Positions 28,080 through 36,840 of a DNA stretch of 64,000 nucleotides are shown here, in pieces; the first letter of the stretch is position 1; each line of letters begins with the position of its first letter. Both the position numbers and the translations under genes were made by a program. The notes under the pieces are model-generated. The model searched no databases. It was given only the letters and a program-made list of their open reading frames with translations, and was not told the origin of the DNA. This stretch comes from Rhodovulum sp. MB263 (GTDB lineage Bacteria; Pseudomonadota; Alphaproteobacteria; Rhodobacterales; Rhodobacteraceae): assembly GCF_002073975.1 (NCBI RefSeq), contig NZ_CP020384.1, forward strand, positions 248,001-312,000. Direction: 5' to 3'.

Positions 28080-29978
28080 TCAGTCGTCTGTCCATTCCCA
28101 GGGGCGGGTGAAATTGCCCAGAAGATGCACGACCGCCTCGTCCTCCACCGGTCCCTGGCGTTCCAGCCGGGCGACGAGGCCGCGCTTGCGGTCCTCGACC
28201 ACCTCGCGCACCCGCACCATATGGCCCGCCTCGGCCAGCGCCGCGTCATAGACCCGCTGGATCGCCCGCTTGCGCAGCCCGGGCTTGAACACCTTGCCGA
28301 CGGCGGTCTTGGGCAATTCGTCGAGGATCTCGATATGCTTCGGGATCGCGGCGCGCTCGTGGATATGTACGCGGGCATGGGCCATCAGATCCTCGGGCGT
28401 GACGCTGGCTCCGTCGACGAGCTCGACATAGGCGCAGGGCAGCTCGCCCGAAAAGCTGTCGGGCTGGCCGATGGCGCCGGCGAAGGCCACGTCGTGATGG
28501 GACAGCAGCGCCTCCTCGATCTCGGCCGGGTCGATATTGTGCCCGCCCCGGATGATCACGTCCTTGGCGCGGCCGGTGATGAACAGATAGCCATCCTCGT
28601 CGATCCGGCCCAGATCGCCGGTGCGCAGGAAGTAGCCATCGGCGAACAGGCCGAGATTCTTCGCCTCTTCGGTATAGGTCGAGCCCGGCACCACCCCGGG
28701 GTTGGAGATGCAGATCTCGCCGACCTCGTCGGTCTCGCATTCGCGCTGCACAGTCCCGTCGCCGTCGCATTTCAGGATGCGGATCTCGGTATAGGGGAAG
28801 GGCAGCCCGACCGAGCCGATCTTCTTTTGCGAATCCGGCGGGTTGATCGAGACGAGGCAGGTGGCCTCGGTCAGCCCGTAGCCCTCGCAGATGGTGACGC
28901 CGGTCGCGGCCTCGAAGCGGTTGTAAAGCTCGACCGGCAGCGGTGCCGAGCCCGAGAAGGCATAGCGGAGCGTCGAGACATCGGCATCGACCTTGCGCTG
29001 CATCAGCGCGGCGATGGCGGTGGGCACGGTGATGACGAAGGTCACGCCCCAACGCTCGATCAGCTTCCAGAAATTGTCGAACACGCCCTCGCCGCGATAG
29101 CCCGCAGGCGTCGGCATCACGAAATGCGCCCCGGCCGCGACAACCGACATCAGCACCGGATACGCGGCGAAGACGTGAAACAGCGGCAAAGGACAGATCA
29201 GCGTGTCATTCTCGCGGAACAGAAGCCTGTGGCCCAGCCAGCCATTGTAGATCATGCCCGACACGCGGTGCTGGGCGACCTTGGGCATGCCGGTGGTGCC
29301 GCCGGTATGGAAATAGGCGGCGAAGCGGTCCTCCTCGGGGTCGTCGAAGCTCAGCCGGTCGGCGGGTTCGGCCGCCAGCGCGCGGTGAAAATCCAGCACG
29401 TCGGCATGGTAGTGGCCGGGCGATTTCCTGCGGATCAGCGGCACGATCAGCCGCTTGACCCCGGTCAGGTAGCGGACCAGATCGACCTCCAGCACGGTCT
29501 GTACCCTGGGAGCGTGCCGCACCGCCTCGGAGACCTTCTCTGCGACATCGGTCTTGGGGAAGGATTTCAGCGTGACCACGACCTTGGCCCCGGTCTCGCG
29601 CAGGATCGCGGCGATCTGCTCGGCCTCGAGCAGCGGGTTGATCGGGTTGACGATCCCCGCCACTGCGCCGCCCAGGAAGCAGACCGCGGTTTCGTTGCAG
29701 TTGGGCAGGATATAGGCCACCACGTCATCCGGGCCGATCCCGAGGCGGCGGAACAGGTTCGCGGCCTGGGTGATGCGGCCCCGGAACTCGGTCCAGGTCA
29801 GCGTCTCGGCCGGATCCTTCGGGCCGGACAGGATCTGGAAGGACACTGCCGGGCGGTCGGGAAAGGCCGCCGCGGTGCGCGTGACGAAGGAATAGATGGT
29901 CTTCGGCCGGTCGCGTTCGTTCCACGGCGCCTCGGCGGCAATGGCCAGCCAGTCGCTCCTGGCGGCCTCCATGCTCAT
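28080..29978 (-). CDS. Acyl-CoA synthetase (AMP-forming)
   Basis: 632 residues, adenylate-forming enzyme that activates a carboxylic acid to its CoA ester. The phosphate-binding loop is YFHTGGTTGMPKV. SGSAPLPVELYNRF, ICEGYGLTEATC, FLRTGDLGRIDEDGYLFITG and DVIIRGGHNIDPAEIEEAL follow in order. PKTAVGKVFKPGLRKRA contains the catalytic Lys of the C-terminal domain. Related proteins act on medium- or long-chain fatty acids; the chain length is not deducible. Start: ATG at 29978; an in-frame TTG nine bases upstream sits better behind GGAGG and may be the real start. Confidence 0.88.
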   Translation of the reverse strand: MSMEAARSDWLAIAAEAPWNERDRPKTIYSFVTRTAAAFPDRPAVSFQILSGPKDPAETLTWTEFRGRITQAANLFRRLGIGPDDVVAYILPNCNETAVCFLGGAVAGIVNPINPLLEAEQIAAILRETGAKVVVTLKSFPKTDVAEKVSEAVRHAPRVQTVLEVDLVRYLTGVKRLIVPLIRRKSPGHYHADVLDFHRALAAEPADRLSFDDPEEDRFAAYFHTGGTTGMPKVAQHRVSGMIYNGWLGHRLLFRENDTLICPLPLFHVFAAYPVLMSVVAAGAHFVMPTPAGYRGEGVFDNFWKLIERWGVTFVITVPTAIAALMQRKVDADVSTLRYAFSGSAPLPVELYNRFEAATGVTICEGYGLTEATCLVSINPPDSQKKIGSVGLPFPYTEIRILKCDGDGTVQRECETDEVGEICISNPGVVPGSTYTEEAKNLGLFADGYFLRTGDLGRIDEDGYLFITGRAKDVIIRGGHNIDPAEIEEALLSHHDVAFAGAIGQPDSFSGELPCAYVELVDGASVTPEDLMAHARVHIHERAAIPKHIEILDELPKTAVGKVFKPGLRKRAIQRVYDAALAEAGHMVRVREVVEDRKRGLVARLERQGPVEDEAVVHLLGNFTRPWEWTDD

Positions 29979-30220
29979 GCTGTTCAAGATGTCGTCCTCC
30001 CATGCGGCCCGTTGTGATCGGGCCTGCTCTCCCATGGCGCGGAAGGATGGGGCGAAATGCCGCCCTCCGCAAGATGCCCGTGCTGCGGCAACTCGGCGTC
30101 CGATCCGGGGCCGTCCGACCGGCAGCAGCCTCATTCTGCCTGTCCGCGACGCTCTGTTCCTTGTCTCCGGTGCCTTGCCGAAGGTGCGGCCCCGGGTCGG
30201 ACGGGCCGGCGAGATCCGGC

Positions 30221-32014
30221 TCAGGCGGCGGTCTCGACCCCGGCGGTGAACTGAAGCCTTGCAAGGCGCGCGTAAAGCCCGCCCTCGGCCACCAGCGCGT
30301 CATGGGTGCCCTCGGCCACGATCCGGCCGCGGTCCAGCACGACGATCCGGTCGGCCTTCTTCACCGTGGCCAGCCGGTGGGCGATGATGATCGTGGTCCG
30401 GGTCGCGGCCATCCGGTCCACGGCTTCCTGCACCGCGCGTTCGGATTCCGCGTCGAGCGCCGAGGTCGCCTCGTCCAGAAGCAGCACCGGCGCGTCGCGC
30501 AGGATGGCGCGGGCGATGGCGATGCGCTGTTTTTGTCCGCCCGACAGCATCAGCCCGCGCTCGCCCACCTCGGTGTCGTAGCCCTGCGGCAGCGCGCTCA
30601 GGAAATCATGCGCGGCGGCAGCGCGGGCGGCGGCCTCGACCTCGGCATCGGAGGCGCCGGGACGGCCGAAACGGATGTTCTCGCGGGCGCTGGCAGCGAA
30701 GATCGCCGGGTCCTGCGGCACCAGCGCCAGACGGCTGCGGAAGGCCTCGCGGCCCAGGCTGCGCAGATCGGCGCCGTCGAACAGCACGCGGCCCTGCTGC
30801 GGGTCGTAGAAGCGCAGGATCATCTGCATGACCGTGGTCTTGCCCGCCCCCGAGGGCCCGACCAGCGCCACCGTCTCGCCGGGGCGGACGGTCAGGTCTA
30901 TGCCGTTCAGCGCCGGGCTGTCGGGCCGGGTCGGATAGGAGAAGCGCACATTCTCGAAGCGGATCTCGCCCTGCGCGGGTTCGGGCAGGGGCGCCGGGGC
31001 CTCGGGATCGGTCACGCTGTCCTGCGCGGTCAGCAGCTCGACCAGCCGCTCGGTGGCGCCCGCGGCGCGCTGCAATTCGCCCCAGATCTCGGTCATCGCC
31101 GCGACCGCGCCCGCGACCATCACCGAATAGATCACGAACTGCACCAGCTCGCCCACGCTCATCTCGCCCGCCCGGACGTCATGGGCCCCGACCCAGAGCA
31201 CGCCGACGATGCCCGCGAAGACGAGGAAGATCACGATCACCGTCATCACCGCCCGGGTGCCGATCCGCTGGCGGGCCGCGATGAAGCTCTGCTCGGTCAC
31301 GCCCCGGAACTGCGCCCGCGCCCGTGCCTCGTTGGTGAAGGCCTGCACCGTCTGCACCGACAAGAGCGCCTCGGAGGCATTGCCCGACGAGGCCGCGATC
31401 CAGTCCTGGTTCTCGCGGCTGAGCCGTCTCAGCCGGCGCCCCAGAAGCACGATCGGCACGATCACCGCGGGCACCAGCAGCAGCACCAGCCCCGACAGCT
31501 TGGTCGCGGTCGCCAGCATCAGCACCAGCGCGCCGAAGAAGACGAGGATGTTGCGCAGCGCGAAGGAGGCCGAGGAGGACAGCACCGACAGGATCAGCGT
31601 TGTGTCGGTGGTGATCCGGCTCAGCACCTCGCCGGTCATGGTCTTTTCGTAGAAGGCCGGGCTCATGCCGATCATGCGGTCGAAGACGGCGCTGCGGATA
31701 TCGGCCACGACCCGCTCGCCCAGCCGGGTGACAAGGTAGTAGCGCAGCGCGGTGCCGACGGCCAGCAGCACCACGATCGCGAGCGCCAGCCCGAAATAGC
31801 GGTCAAGCAGCGCCGCGGTGTCGGTGTCGAAGGCGTCGACCACTTGGCGCACCGCCACCGGCATCGCCAGATAGACGATGGCGGTCAGGACCAGCGCGGC
31901 AAGCGCGGCCGCCAGCATCCGCCGATAGGGCGCGACGAAGGGCCAGAGCGCGGCAAGCGCGCCGATCCGTTTCGATCTTGCGCGGTCGTCCTGTGGCTGG
32001 GGGGCTGGCGGCAT
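30221..32014 (-). CDS. ABC exporter, fused permease and ATPase (MsbA/ABCB type)
   Basis: 597 residues. The N-terminal half has six predicted transmembrane helices (for example MLAAALAALVLTAIVYLAMP and TVIVIFLVFAGIVGVLWVG). The C-terminal ATPase has Walker A GPSGAGKTTVMQMI, a Q-loop, signature LSGGQKQRIAIARAIL and Walker B VLLLDEATSALDAESE, then IIIAHRLATV. It works as a dimer exporting lipids, drugs or peptides; the substrate is unknown. Monocistronic as far as can be seen; 242 bp separate it from the acyl-CoA synthetase. Confidence 0.9.
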   Translation of the reverse strand: MPPAPQPQDDRARSKRIGALAALWPFVAPYRRMLAAALAALVLTAIVYLAMPVAVRQVVDAFDTDTAALLDRYFGLALAIVVLLAVGTALRYYLVTRLGERVVADIRSAVFDRMIGMSPAFYEKTMTGEVLSRITTDTTLILSVLSSSASFALRNILVFFGALVLMLATATKLSGLVLLLVPAVIVPIVLLGRRLRRLSRENQDWIAASSGNASEALLSVQTVQAFTNEARARAQFRGVTEQSFIAARQRIGTRAVMTVIVIFLVFAGIVGVLWVGAHDVRAGEMSVGELVQFVIYSVMVAGAVAAMTEIWGELQRAAGATERLVELLTAQDSVTDPEAPAPLPEPAQGEIRFENVRFSYPTRPDSPALNGIDLTVRPGETVALVGPSGAGKTTVMQMILRFYDPQQGRVLFDGADLRSLGREAFRSRLALVPQDPAIFAASARENIRFGRPGASDAEVEAAARAAAAHDFLSALPQGYDTEVGERGLMLSGGQKQRIAIARAILRDAPVLLLDEATSALDAESERAVQEAVDRMAATRTTIIIAHRLATVKKADRIVVLDRGRIVAEGTHDALVAEGGLYARLARLQFTAGVETAA

Positions 32015-32147
32015 GGGGCACTCCTTGGCTCCCTGCGCAGGTAGTGGGCGAAGGGGGGGCGGTCAACCGGCCAGCGCTGCCCCGCCGGATCGGCCGAGGG
32101 GTGCCGCCGCCCTGCGGTCGGGCCGCGCCTGCCCTCAGGTTCCGTGT

Positions 32148-33326
32148 TCAGGAATTTCCGACGATTTCCGCCACACGGTCCGAGATTTCCTCGAAGCGCT
32201 GGCGCAGGACCGTGTCGTCGAAGGGTTCGAGGTCGGGCAGTTGCCGGGTCATGATCTCGCCGAACAACCGGTCGGTCTCGTCGATGAAGTTGAGTACGTT
32301 CATCGAGTTCACCGCGGTGTCATAGGTCGAATAGGTGACGTCGAGCCAGGACCGGGCCTTCTCCATCGCCTCGGCCGAGCGTGCCTTCTGGCGGTCGAGG
32401 ATCCGTTCGTAGCGTGCGATCACATCGAGCGAGAGCGCGTTGGCGGCGATGTTCTTGGCGTAGATGTCCTGCTGTTCGGGCGTGGCCGTGGCCATCCGCT
32501 CGCGGGCAAAGGCGACGGTGGCGTCGATCTCGCCCTTGATGGTCCCGAGCGCGGGCAGATATTCCTCGTCGAGCCGGCGCATGTATTCGCGATGCACCAT
32601 CACCTGCAGCTCGGCCATCACCACGAAGACCCCGTAATACTGGATCTGCATCGCCGGCGAGGGCGAGGTCTCGGCCATCAGCGCCTTCAGCTCGTCGGTG
32701 ATCTTGCGGGTGATGTCGAAGACCGCGAACATCCGCAGCAGATCGTCGCCATCGGCGCGCGAGGTCAGGCTGTCGATCTCGTCGGGGCCAAGGGCGGCGC
32801 CCGCCTCGGCAAAGCTCTGCTGCAGCGCCTGCTTGCGCGCGGCGACCTCGCCGTCGAGCGCGGTGGCCTCGGCCTCGCGGCTGGCGATCCGCTCCTCGAT
32901 CCGGTCGGTCTCGTCGGGATCGGGGGCGGGGGCCTTCCGGGCGAGATAGAGATCGCGGCGCAGCACCTCGATCTCGCGCCCGAGGCCGGCGATCTCGGCC
33001 CTCAGCCGCCGGATCTCCTCGATGGCGCCGACATTGCCGTCCTGCAGAAGCGCCTTCTCGATCTCGAGCACCAGCGCGTCGACATCGCGTTCGAGGCCCT
33101 TGGTCGAGCGGCCCAGCAGCCGGAAGCCGCCTTGCGCGCGGCTGTCCTCGATGCGGTCATGCAACTCGGTGAGGTTCTCGCCGCCCTCGATCAGCCGGTC
33201 GAGATGCTGTTCGAGCGGGGTGCCGGGGGGCTTGGCCTCCCAGAGCGTCCAGGCGGCAGCCGGTTGCCCCGCGATGGCGACGAGGCAGGCCAGGGCGACG
33301 ATCGGGCGGAGGAAGGGGACGGTCAT
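32148..33326 (-). CDS. Secreted coiled-coil protein, unknown function
   Basis: 392 residues from ATG 33326. Signal peptide MTVPFLRPIVALACLVAIAG ending near AAA-WTLWEAK. The mature part is almost wholly helical with heptad-rich stretches (EIRRLRAEIAGLGREIEVLR; ERIASREAEATALDGEVAA), and the C-terminal half is Met/Tyr-rich and probably globular. I recognise no catalytic motif. A structural or scaffolding role in the periplasm is a guess. The long upstream extension of the frame to 33659 lacks a signal peptide and was rejected. Confidence 0.62.
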   Translation of the reverse strand: MTVPFLRPIVALACLVAIAGQPAAAWTLWEAKPPGTPLEQHLDRLIEGGENLTELHDRIEDSRAQGGFRLLGRSTKGLERDVDALVLEIEKALLQDGNVGAIEEIRRLRAEIAGLGREIEVLRRDLYLARKAPAPDPDETDRIEERIASREAEATALDGEVAARKQALQQSFAEAGAALGPDEIDSLTSRADGDDLLRMFAVFDITRKITDELKALMAETSPSPAMQIQYYGVFVVMAELQVMVHREYMRRLDEEYLPALGTIKGEIDATVAFARERMATATPEQQDIYAKNIAANALSLDVIARYERILDRQKARSAEAMEKARSWLDVTYSTYDTAVNSMNVLNFIDETDRLFGEIMTRQLPDLEPFDDTVLRQRFEEISDRVAEIVGNS

Positions 33327-33796
33327 GCGCGCGCTTTCGGAGGGCGGACCCGGGATCCGCACGGTCGGACGGAAGATACAGCCTAGCACGGATCGCCCGG
33401 CCGCGCATCCTTCGCCGGTGCGCGGCAGTGTCTCGGTCCGGGGCCCGGGACGAGGACCGTCGCCGCCAGCATCGGGCCGGAGCAGGCCCGGACGCCGCGA
33501 CAGGGTTGCCTTCGGGTGCCGGGCGTTGCGATCCCCGCCCCGGCGCCTTAAGGCCGCAGGCGGGCGGTTGCTGCATAAAGGCCACCGTTCGGGATCGGGT
33601 CCGGCCTCCAGGATTGACAGTTTGCATTCCATGGCTAGGTTCTCCTCATGGTCACGCATGAGCTCTTTTTCCGGTTTCTGCTTCTGAACCGCCCGGGTCC
33701 CCGGGCGGTCTGCGCTTAGGCGCGTCTTCGACCTTCCGGGGCTTTCTCACATCCTTGAATTGAGAATGCGGCCTTCGCCGCCCTCGGAGACACATC
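33327..33796. other. Intergenic region with a perfect hairpin
   Basis: 470 bp between the divergent coiled-coil gene and the first Rnk-like gene, with no supported ORF. It contains the perfect 10-bp dyad ACCGCCCGGG/CCCGGGCGGT at 33688–33709 (2-nt loop). This is about 90 bp before the Rnk-like start, so it could be a terminator or a regulatory hairpin; no U-tract follows. Confidence 0.5.
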
Positions 33797-34264
33797 ATGA
33801 CCATCACCAGGATCACGCATCTGCCTCCTGGCAGTGACTTTCGGGAGCTGTTCCCGCGCTCCTCTGTCGAGACCGGTTTTCTTCTCATGGCTGCAGACCG
33901 GCTGGGCATCGAACGCCTGCTTCGCCATGACGGCACCAGGAATGCGGCAAATCCCGCGCTTCTGAACGGGTTCCTGCGCCACAAGCTGAGGATCTCGCGC
34001 GCGGCTCCCGAGCCGGCACCGCCCGGGCTTGTCGTCGCCGGTTGCCATGTCACCTACATGATCAGCGGCGAGGGCGCACGCTCGGGCCTGCTGACCATCA
34101 GCCCGGTGCCGGGGCCGGGGCATCTTTCCATTGCGTCGCTTCTCGGCGCGACCCTGATGGGGATGCGGAAGCTGCAGAAGGTTCCGCTCTTGCGGGATGA
34201 CGGCCGGATCGAGACGGTCGTCGTGCTGGATGTCGGCCTGCCGCCGGGTCGCCACGCGGCCTGA
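33797..34264 (+). CDS. Diverged Rnk/GreA C-terminal-like protein
   Basis: 155 residues. The C-terminal 70 or so residues (from GCHVTYMISGEGARSG through SIASLLGATLMGM to RIETVVVLDV) follow the beta-rich pattern of the GreA/GreB C-terminal domain. They align with the next gene's VTYRDESTGQEK, VSVLTPIGIALIGLAEGASL and VLTVLRV, though the usual S-x-x-x-P-x-G-x-A-L-x-G core is degraded. The N-terminal region is unlike the neighbour. It probably belongs to the Rnk family of polymerase secondary-channel regulators, but this rests on eye alignment with one neighbour. Confidence 0.5.
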   Translation: MTITRITHLPPGSDFRELFPRSSVETGFLLMAADRLGIERLLRHDGTRNAANPALLNGFLRHKLRISRAAPEPAPPGLVVAGCHVTYMISGEGARSGLLTISPVPGPGHLSIASLLGATLMGMRKLQKVPLLRDDGRIETVVVLDVGLPPGRHAA

Positions 34265-34270
34265 GCGCCC

Positions 34271-34333
34271 TTCCGCCACCGGCGTACCGAGTAATCGCCG
34301 TTTCACGACATATCAGCGCCCTCAGTGGCGGAA
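34271..34333. promoter_or_regulatory. Inverted repeat around the leader of the Rnk-like gene
   Basis: TTCCGCCAC (34271–34279) and GTGGCGGAA (34325–34333) are perfect 9-nt complements flanking 45 nt. The right arm abuts the ribosome-binding site (AAAGGAAAG) of the gene starting at 34345, so folding of the leader could affect its translation. Position and pairing are seen; function is inferred. Confidence 0.4.
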
Positions 34334-34344
34334 AGGAAAGCTCA

Positions 34345-34788
34345 ATGACCGAGCAACATACCCCCTCACGCGGCACCGGGCGGCGGCCCAGGGTCGTCAT
34401 CTCTGCCGACAGCCTGGACAGGCTCGAAGCTCTTGCGCAGGGCGCGATCCAGCGCAACCCCGAGCTGGCCGACCGGCTGCTCGGCGAGCTTGGCCGGGCC
34501 CGTATCGTTCCCGTCGCGAAACTGCCCCCGGACGTGGTGGCGATCGGCCGCGCGGTCACCTATCGCGACGAATCGACCGGTCAGGAGAAGACGGTCACGC
34601 CGGTCTTTCCCGAGGCGGCCGACATCTCCAGTGGCCGGGTCTCGGTCCTGACGCCGATCGGGATCGCGCTGATCGGCCTGGCCGAGGGGGCATCGCTGCC
34701 CTGGGATACCAGGGACGGAAAGCGGCGGGTGCTGACGGTGCTCCGGGTCGCGCCGGAAGAGGTCGCCGAGGGGCTGGCGGCAGGATGA
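34345..34788 (+). CDS. Rnk-like regulator (GreA/GreB C-terminal domain)
   Basis: 147 residues. The N-terminal part VVISADSLDRLEALAQGAIQ with RNPELADRLLGELGRA resembles the short helical N-domain of Rnk (regulator of nucleoside diphosphate kinase). The C-terminal domain has VTPVFPEAADISSGRVSVLT, then PIGIALIGLAEGASLPWD, the conserved GreA/Rnk FKBP-like core. Rnk binds RNA polymerase near the secondary channel but lacks the cleavage-stimulating coiled coil. It sits 80 bp after a diverged relative on the same strand. Confidence 0.75.
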   Translation: MTEQHTPSRGTGRRPRVVISADSLDRLEALAQGAIQRNPELADRLLGELGRARIVPVAKLPPDVVAIGRAVTYRDESTGQEKTVTPVFPEAADISSGRVSVLTPIGIALIGLAEGASLPWDTRDGKRRVLTVLRVAPEEVAEGLAAG

Positions 34789-34929
34789 TCCGCTGTTCCC
34801 GAGGGCTGGCCGAGGCCCATGACCGGCCCGGAAGGGGTCGCGCGATGCGTTGACGACGCCAGGAGGCTCCTTCCGGGACATCGACTGCCAATGCTCTGGC
34901 GTCCTTACCTCCCATCGAAAGAGGCTCTC

Positions 34930-35154
34930 ATGAACCGTCCCCTTCCTCCTGTCTGCCCGTCCTGCAAGGCACCGCTTCCCCGCGCGGCCGCACATCGCTG
35001 CCCCAGCTGCCGGCACGTCCTTGACGGCGGGCCCTTTCTCATCCGGGTTTCCTGCCGCCGCTGCGGCGCGGCCGTCGAGCGCCGCGCCGGCGCCTCAGCG
35101 ACCTGCCTCCGATGCCGGTCCACGCGTCCCTCCCGGCTTCTGCAACAGGGCTGA
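34930..35154 (+). CDS. Zinc-ribbon microprotein
   Basis: 74 residues with three Cys pairs: CPSCKAPLP, CPSCRHVLDG and CRRCG, plus CLRC near the C-terminus, so one or two zinc ribbons can be formed. ATG at 34930 after GAAAGAGG. The frame extends upstream without Cys or homology. Function unknown; many such proteins bind nucleic acid or assist assembly of larger complexes. Confidence 0.6.
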   Translation: MNRPLPPVCPSCKAPLPRAAAHRCPSCRHVLDGGPFLIRVSCRRCGAAVERRAGASATCLRCRSTRPSRLLQQG

Positions 35155-35502
35155 CCAGAGGGGGCCGGCCGGTTTTCCGGCGGCCGCTCCGGCCGTCGGC
35201 GGGCTGGCCGGCACGCCATTCGCGCCGCCCGATTGCAGGGCGGCGCGGTATGTTTCGGCCTGTCCTGGATGATTGGCTTCATGCGGAATTCCGGGGCTCG
35301 AAATGGCATCGGAGCGCTGTTGCGCGGTGAGTCGCAGCGGCGCTTTCCTTTGCCCGACGGGTATTCCCGGGCGTCTTTCGGCGTGGTCCTGGGGTGGCCC
35401 TGCATGGAGCGGATCGTGCCGGATATGAGCCAGTCTTCCGACACGCGCCGCGCCTCGTTCCGCGGCAAGCGGCCCCATCCTGCATGATCCGCTTCAATGA
35501 GG
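35155..35502. other. Region left of attL, partly similar to the element's right end
   Basis: No intact gene. Three patches match, in order, the DNA just left of attR: AGCGCTGTTGCGCGG (35313) vs AGCGCCGTTGCGGGG (45275); CGCAGCGGCG plus a T-rich tail (35333 vs 45296); TCGTTCCGCGGCAAGC (35455) vs TCGTTCCGCTGCAAGC (45385). The last is exactly 48 bp before the repeat on both sides. It is either the ancestral serC upstream region or the leftover right end of an older related element. Confidence 0.55.
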
Positions 35503-35564
35503 CTTGCTGTTTTCTCTGGGGAAGCGTATGTCCGGCGGTGGGACACCCCTCCCAACGAGGGGCG
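35503..35564. repeat. attL: direct repeat, truncated copy of the serC leader
   Basis: 62 bp, matching 45433–45495 at all but one substitution (35514 C vs T) and one missing C in a C-run. It contains the hairpin CCCCTC-CCAAC-GAGGGG (35546–35562). It lacks the downstream ribosome-binding-site stem present at serC, so it is a decapitated leader left by integration. Confidence 0.85.
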
Positions 35565-35591
35565 CTGTCATTTCTATTTTCTCCTTCTTTT

Positions 35592-36596
35592 TCAAATGGC
35601 TGATAGCTTCTTGCTCGTTTCTTGCACCGTTTTTGCACCGAAAAGCACATTGGTGACGCTCGGGTCTTTCATCGCGTGAGCGTAGGTGCGCAGCACCGTT
35701 GTTGCGTCCTTCCATCCGCCCATATCCGCCACGGTCTTCACGTCGATACCGGCCTGCAGCATGGAAGTGGCAAAGCCGTGCCGACAGCAGTGCGGTGTAA
35801 GGCGCTCGATCTTCGCCCGCTTGCAAACATTGTTCCAAGGCCCCCGAACGCTGCCCCTCCCGGCGTAGCCGAACACGGGCTCATCCGGATTCCGGTTGCT
35901 AGGAATATTCGCTAGCGAGACCACAACTTCGGGCGGCAGATGTGCGATGCGCTTCCAAGGTGTCGGCTTGAACAGGTGCAACTCGACCCTTGCCGCGCTG
36001 AGGTCAACATAGCGCCAAGTCAGGTTGCATGCCTCCCCAACCCTCGCCGCCGTGCCGAACATGAACAGGCAGAGCGCGCCAAGATGCGCGAGCCCGTCTT
36101 CCTCGGCTTGTGACGAGAAGGCGCGCACCCACTCCAACGTTGCTGGCGTCTTCACCTCGGGCGTTTCGGTGTAGCGTTTCACCGAAATGCGCTGGCACCA
36201 TCCGAACCCCGCCGCGTGGTTTATTGCAGCCTGCGTTGGCTTGATCACCTGCCGGTTCCAAGTCGGCTCGTTCGCATTTGGGTATATTTTCTTGGCCGCT
36301 TGCCTGATCAACTCCGGTGTCACGTCTTCAACGAGAGTGTCTTTCCAGTGCTCCGCCAGCTTGAGAAGAAACCGTGCGGGCTTATCCGCGTCCAAATATG
36401 CCGTGAAGACTTGCGCCATGGTCAACCCGGCCCCCGGCCCATCGAAACGACGTTGCCACGCTTGGGCTTCGGTTTCCGCTTTGATCCGCTCCGCGATTTT
36501 TCGGTCAGTCGTTTTTGTAGACTGATAAAACTTCCTTCCGGCAACAGTCCCTCGGACGTACCAGGCGCCGTTGCGCTGGAACAGCTTGAGCGACAT
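35592..36596 (-). CDS. Tyrosine-type site-specific integrase
   Basis: 334 residues. The catalytic set of the phage integrase family is visible: Arg in FGTAARVGEACNL (R185), a Lys in the beta-hairpin (HLFKPTPWK), H-x-x-R in TPHCCRHGFATSML (H269, R272), Trp in MGGWKD in place of the second His (W295), and the Tyr nucleophile in VLRTYAHAMK (Y305). An N-terminal SAM-like core-binding domain precedes it. It lies 27 bp inside attL and would catalyse integration into the serC leader. ATG at 36596 has GGAGG six bases upstream. Confidence 0.95.
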   Translation of the reverse strand: MSLKLFQRNGAWYVRGTVAGRKFYQSTKTTDRKIAERIKAETEAQAWQRRFDGPGAGLTMAQVFTAYLDADKPARFLLKLAEHWKDTLVEDVTPELIRQAAKKIYPNANEPTWNRQVIKPTQAAINHAAGFGWCQRISVKRYTETPEVKTPATLEWVRAFSSQAEEDGLAHLGALCLFMFGTAARVGEACNLTWRYVDLSAARVELHLFKPTPWKRIAHLPPEVVVSLANIPSNRNPDEPVFGYAGRGSVRGPWNNVCKRAKIERLTPHCCRHGFATSMLQAGIDVKTVADMGGWKDATTVLRTYAHAMKDPSVTNVLFGAKTVQETSKKLSAI

Positions 36597-36772
36597 TTCA
36601 TGGCCTCCGTGATCTTTTCGACATGCTCCGGAAAGAGGATCATCTTTTGGCCCAGCTTGGCAAACGCGCCAAGCGCCCGCGCCTCGCCCTTCATGGTCCT
36701 CTCCGACACACCGAAATGCGCCGCCAAATCGGCGGGCGTGGTGTAGTCAGGGAAGAGCACGGGCGAAGTCAT
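36422..36772 (-). CDS. HTH DNA-binding protein, excisionase-like
   Basis: 116 residues. The N-terminal half (YTTPADLAAHFGVSERTMKG through KMILFPEHVEKITEAMK) is a winged-helix/MerR-like HTH of the kind found next to phage integrases as excisionase or directionality factor. The basic C-terminal tail (KRKPKPKRG) is in a different frame over the first 175 nt of the integrase gene, an unusually long overlap. ATG at 36772 overlaps the stop of the preceding 22-codon ORF (TGATG). Confidence 0.65.
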   Translation of the reverse strand: MTSPVLFPDYTTPADLAAHFGVSERTMKGEARALGAFAKLGQKMILFPEHVEKITEAMKCRSSCSSATAPGTSEGLLPEGSFISLQKRLTEKSRSGSKRKPKPKRGNVVSMGRGPG

Positions 36773-36840
36773 CAATCGTCGCTCTCCCCGCTTTCAGCGA
36801 GATATTTGCGGATTGTGGCGGGGCGGCGTACCATCGTCAT
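36772..36840 (-). CDS. 22-residue micro-ORF in regulatory gene chain
   Basis: Encodes MTMVRRPATIRKYLAESGES plus DD. Its ATG overlaps the stop of the 49-residue gene (ATGA) and its stop overlaps the ATG of the HTH gene (TGATG). It is therefore likely at least a translational coupling link; whether the peptide has a function is unknown. Confidence 0.4.
   Translation of the reverse strand: MTMVRRPATIRKYLAESGESDD

Noticed and set aside
35233-35487. Plus-strand ORF of 84 codons left of attL
   Set aside because: No recognisable homology or ribosome-binding site; overlaps the patches of DNA similar to the element's right end and is better explained as non-coding.
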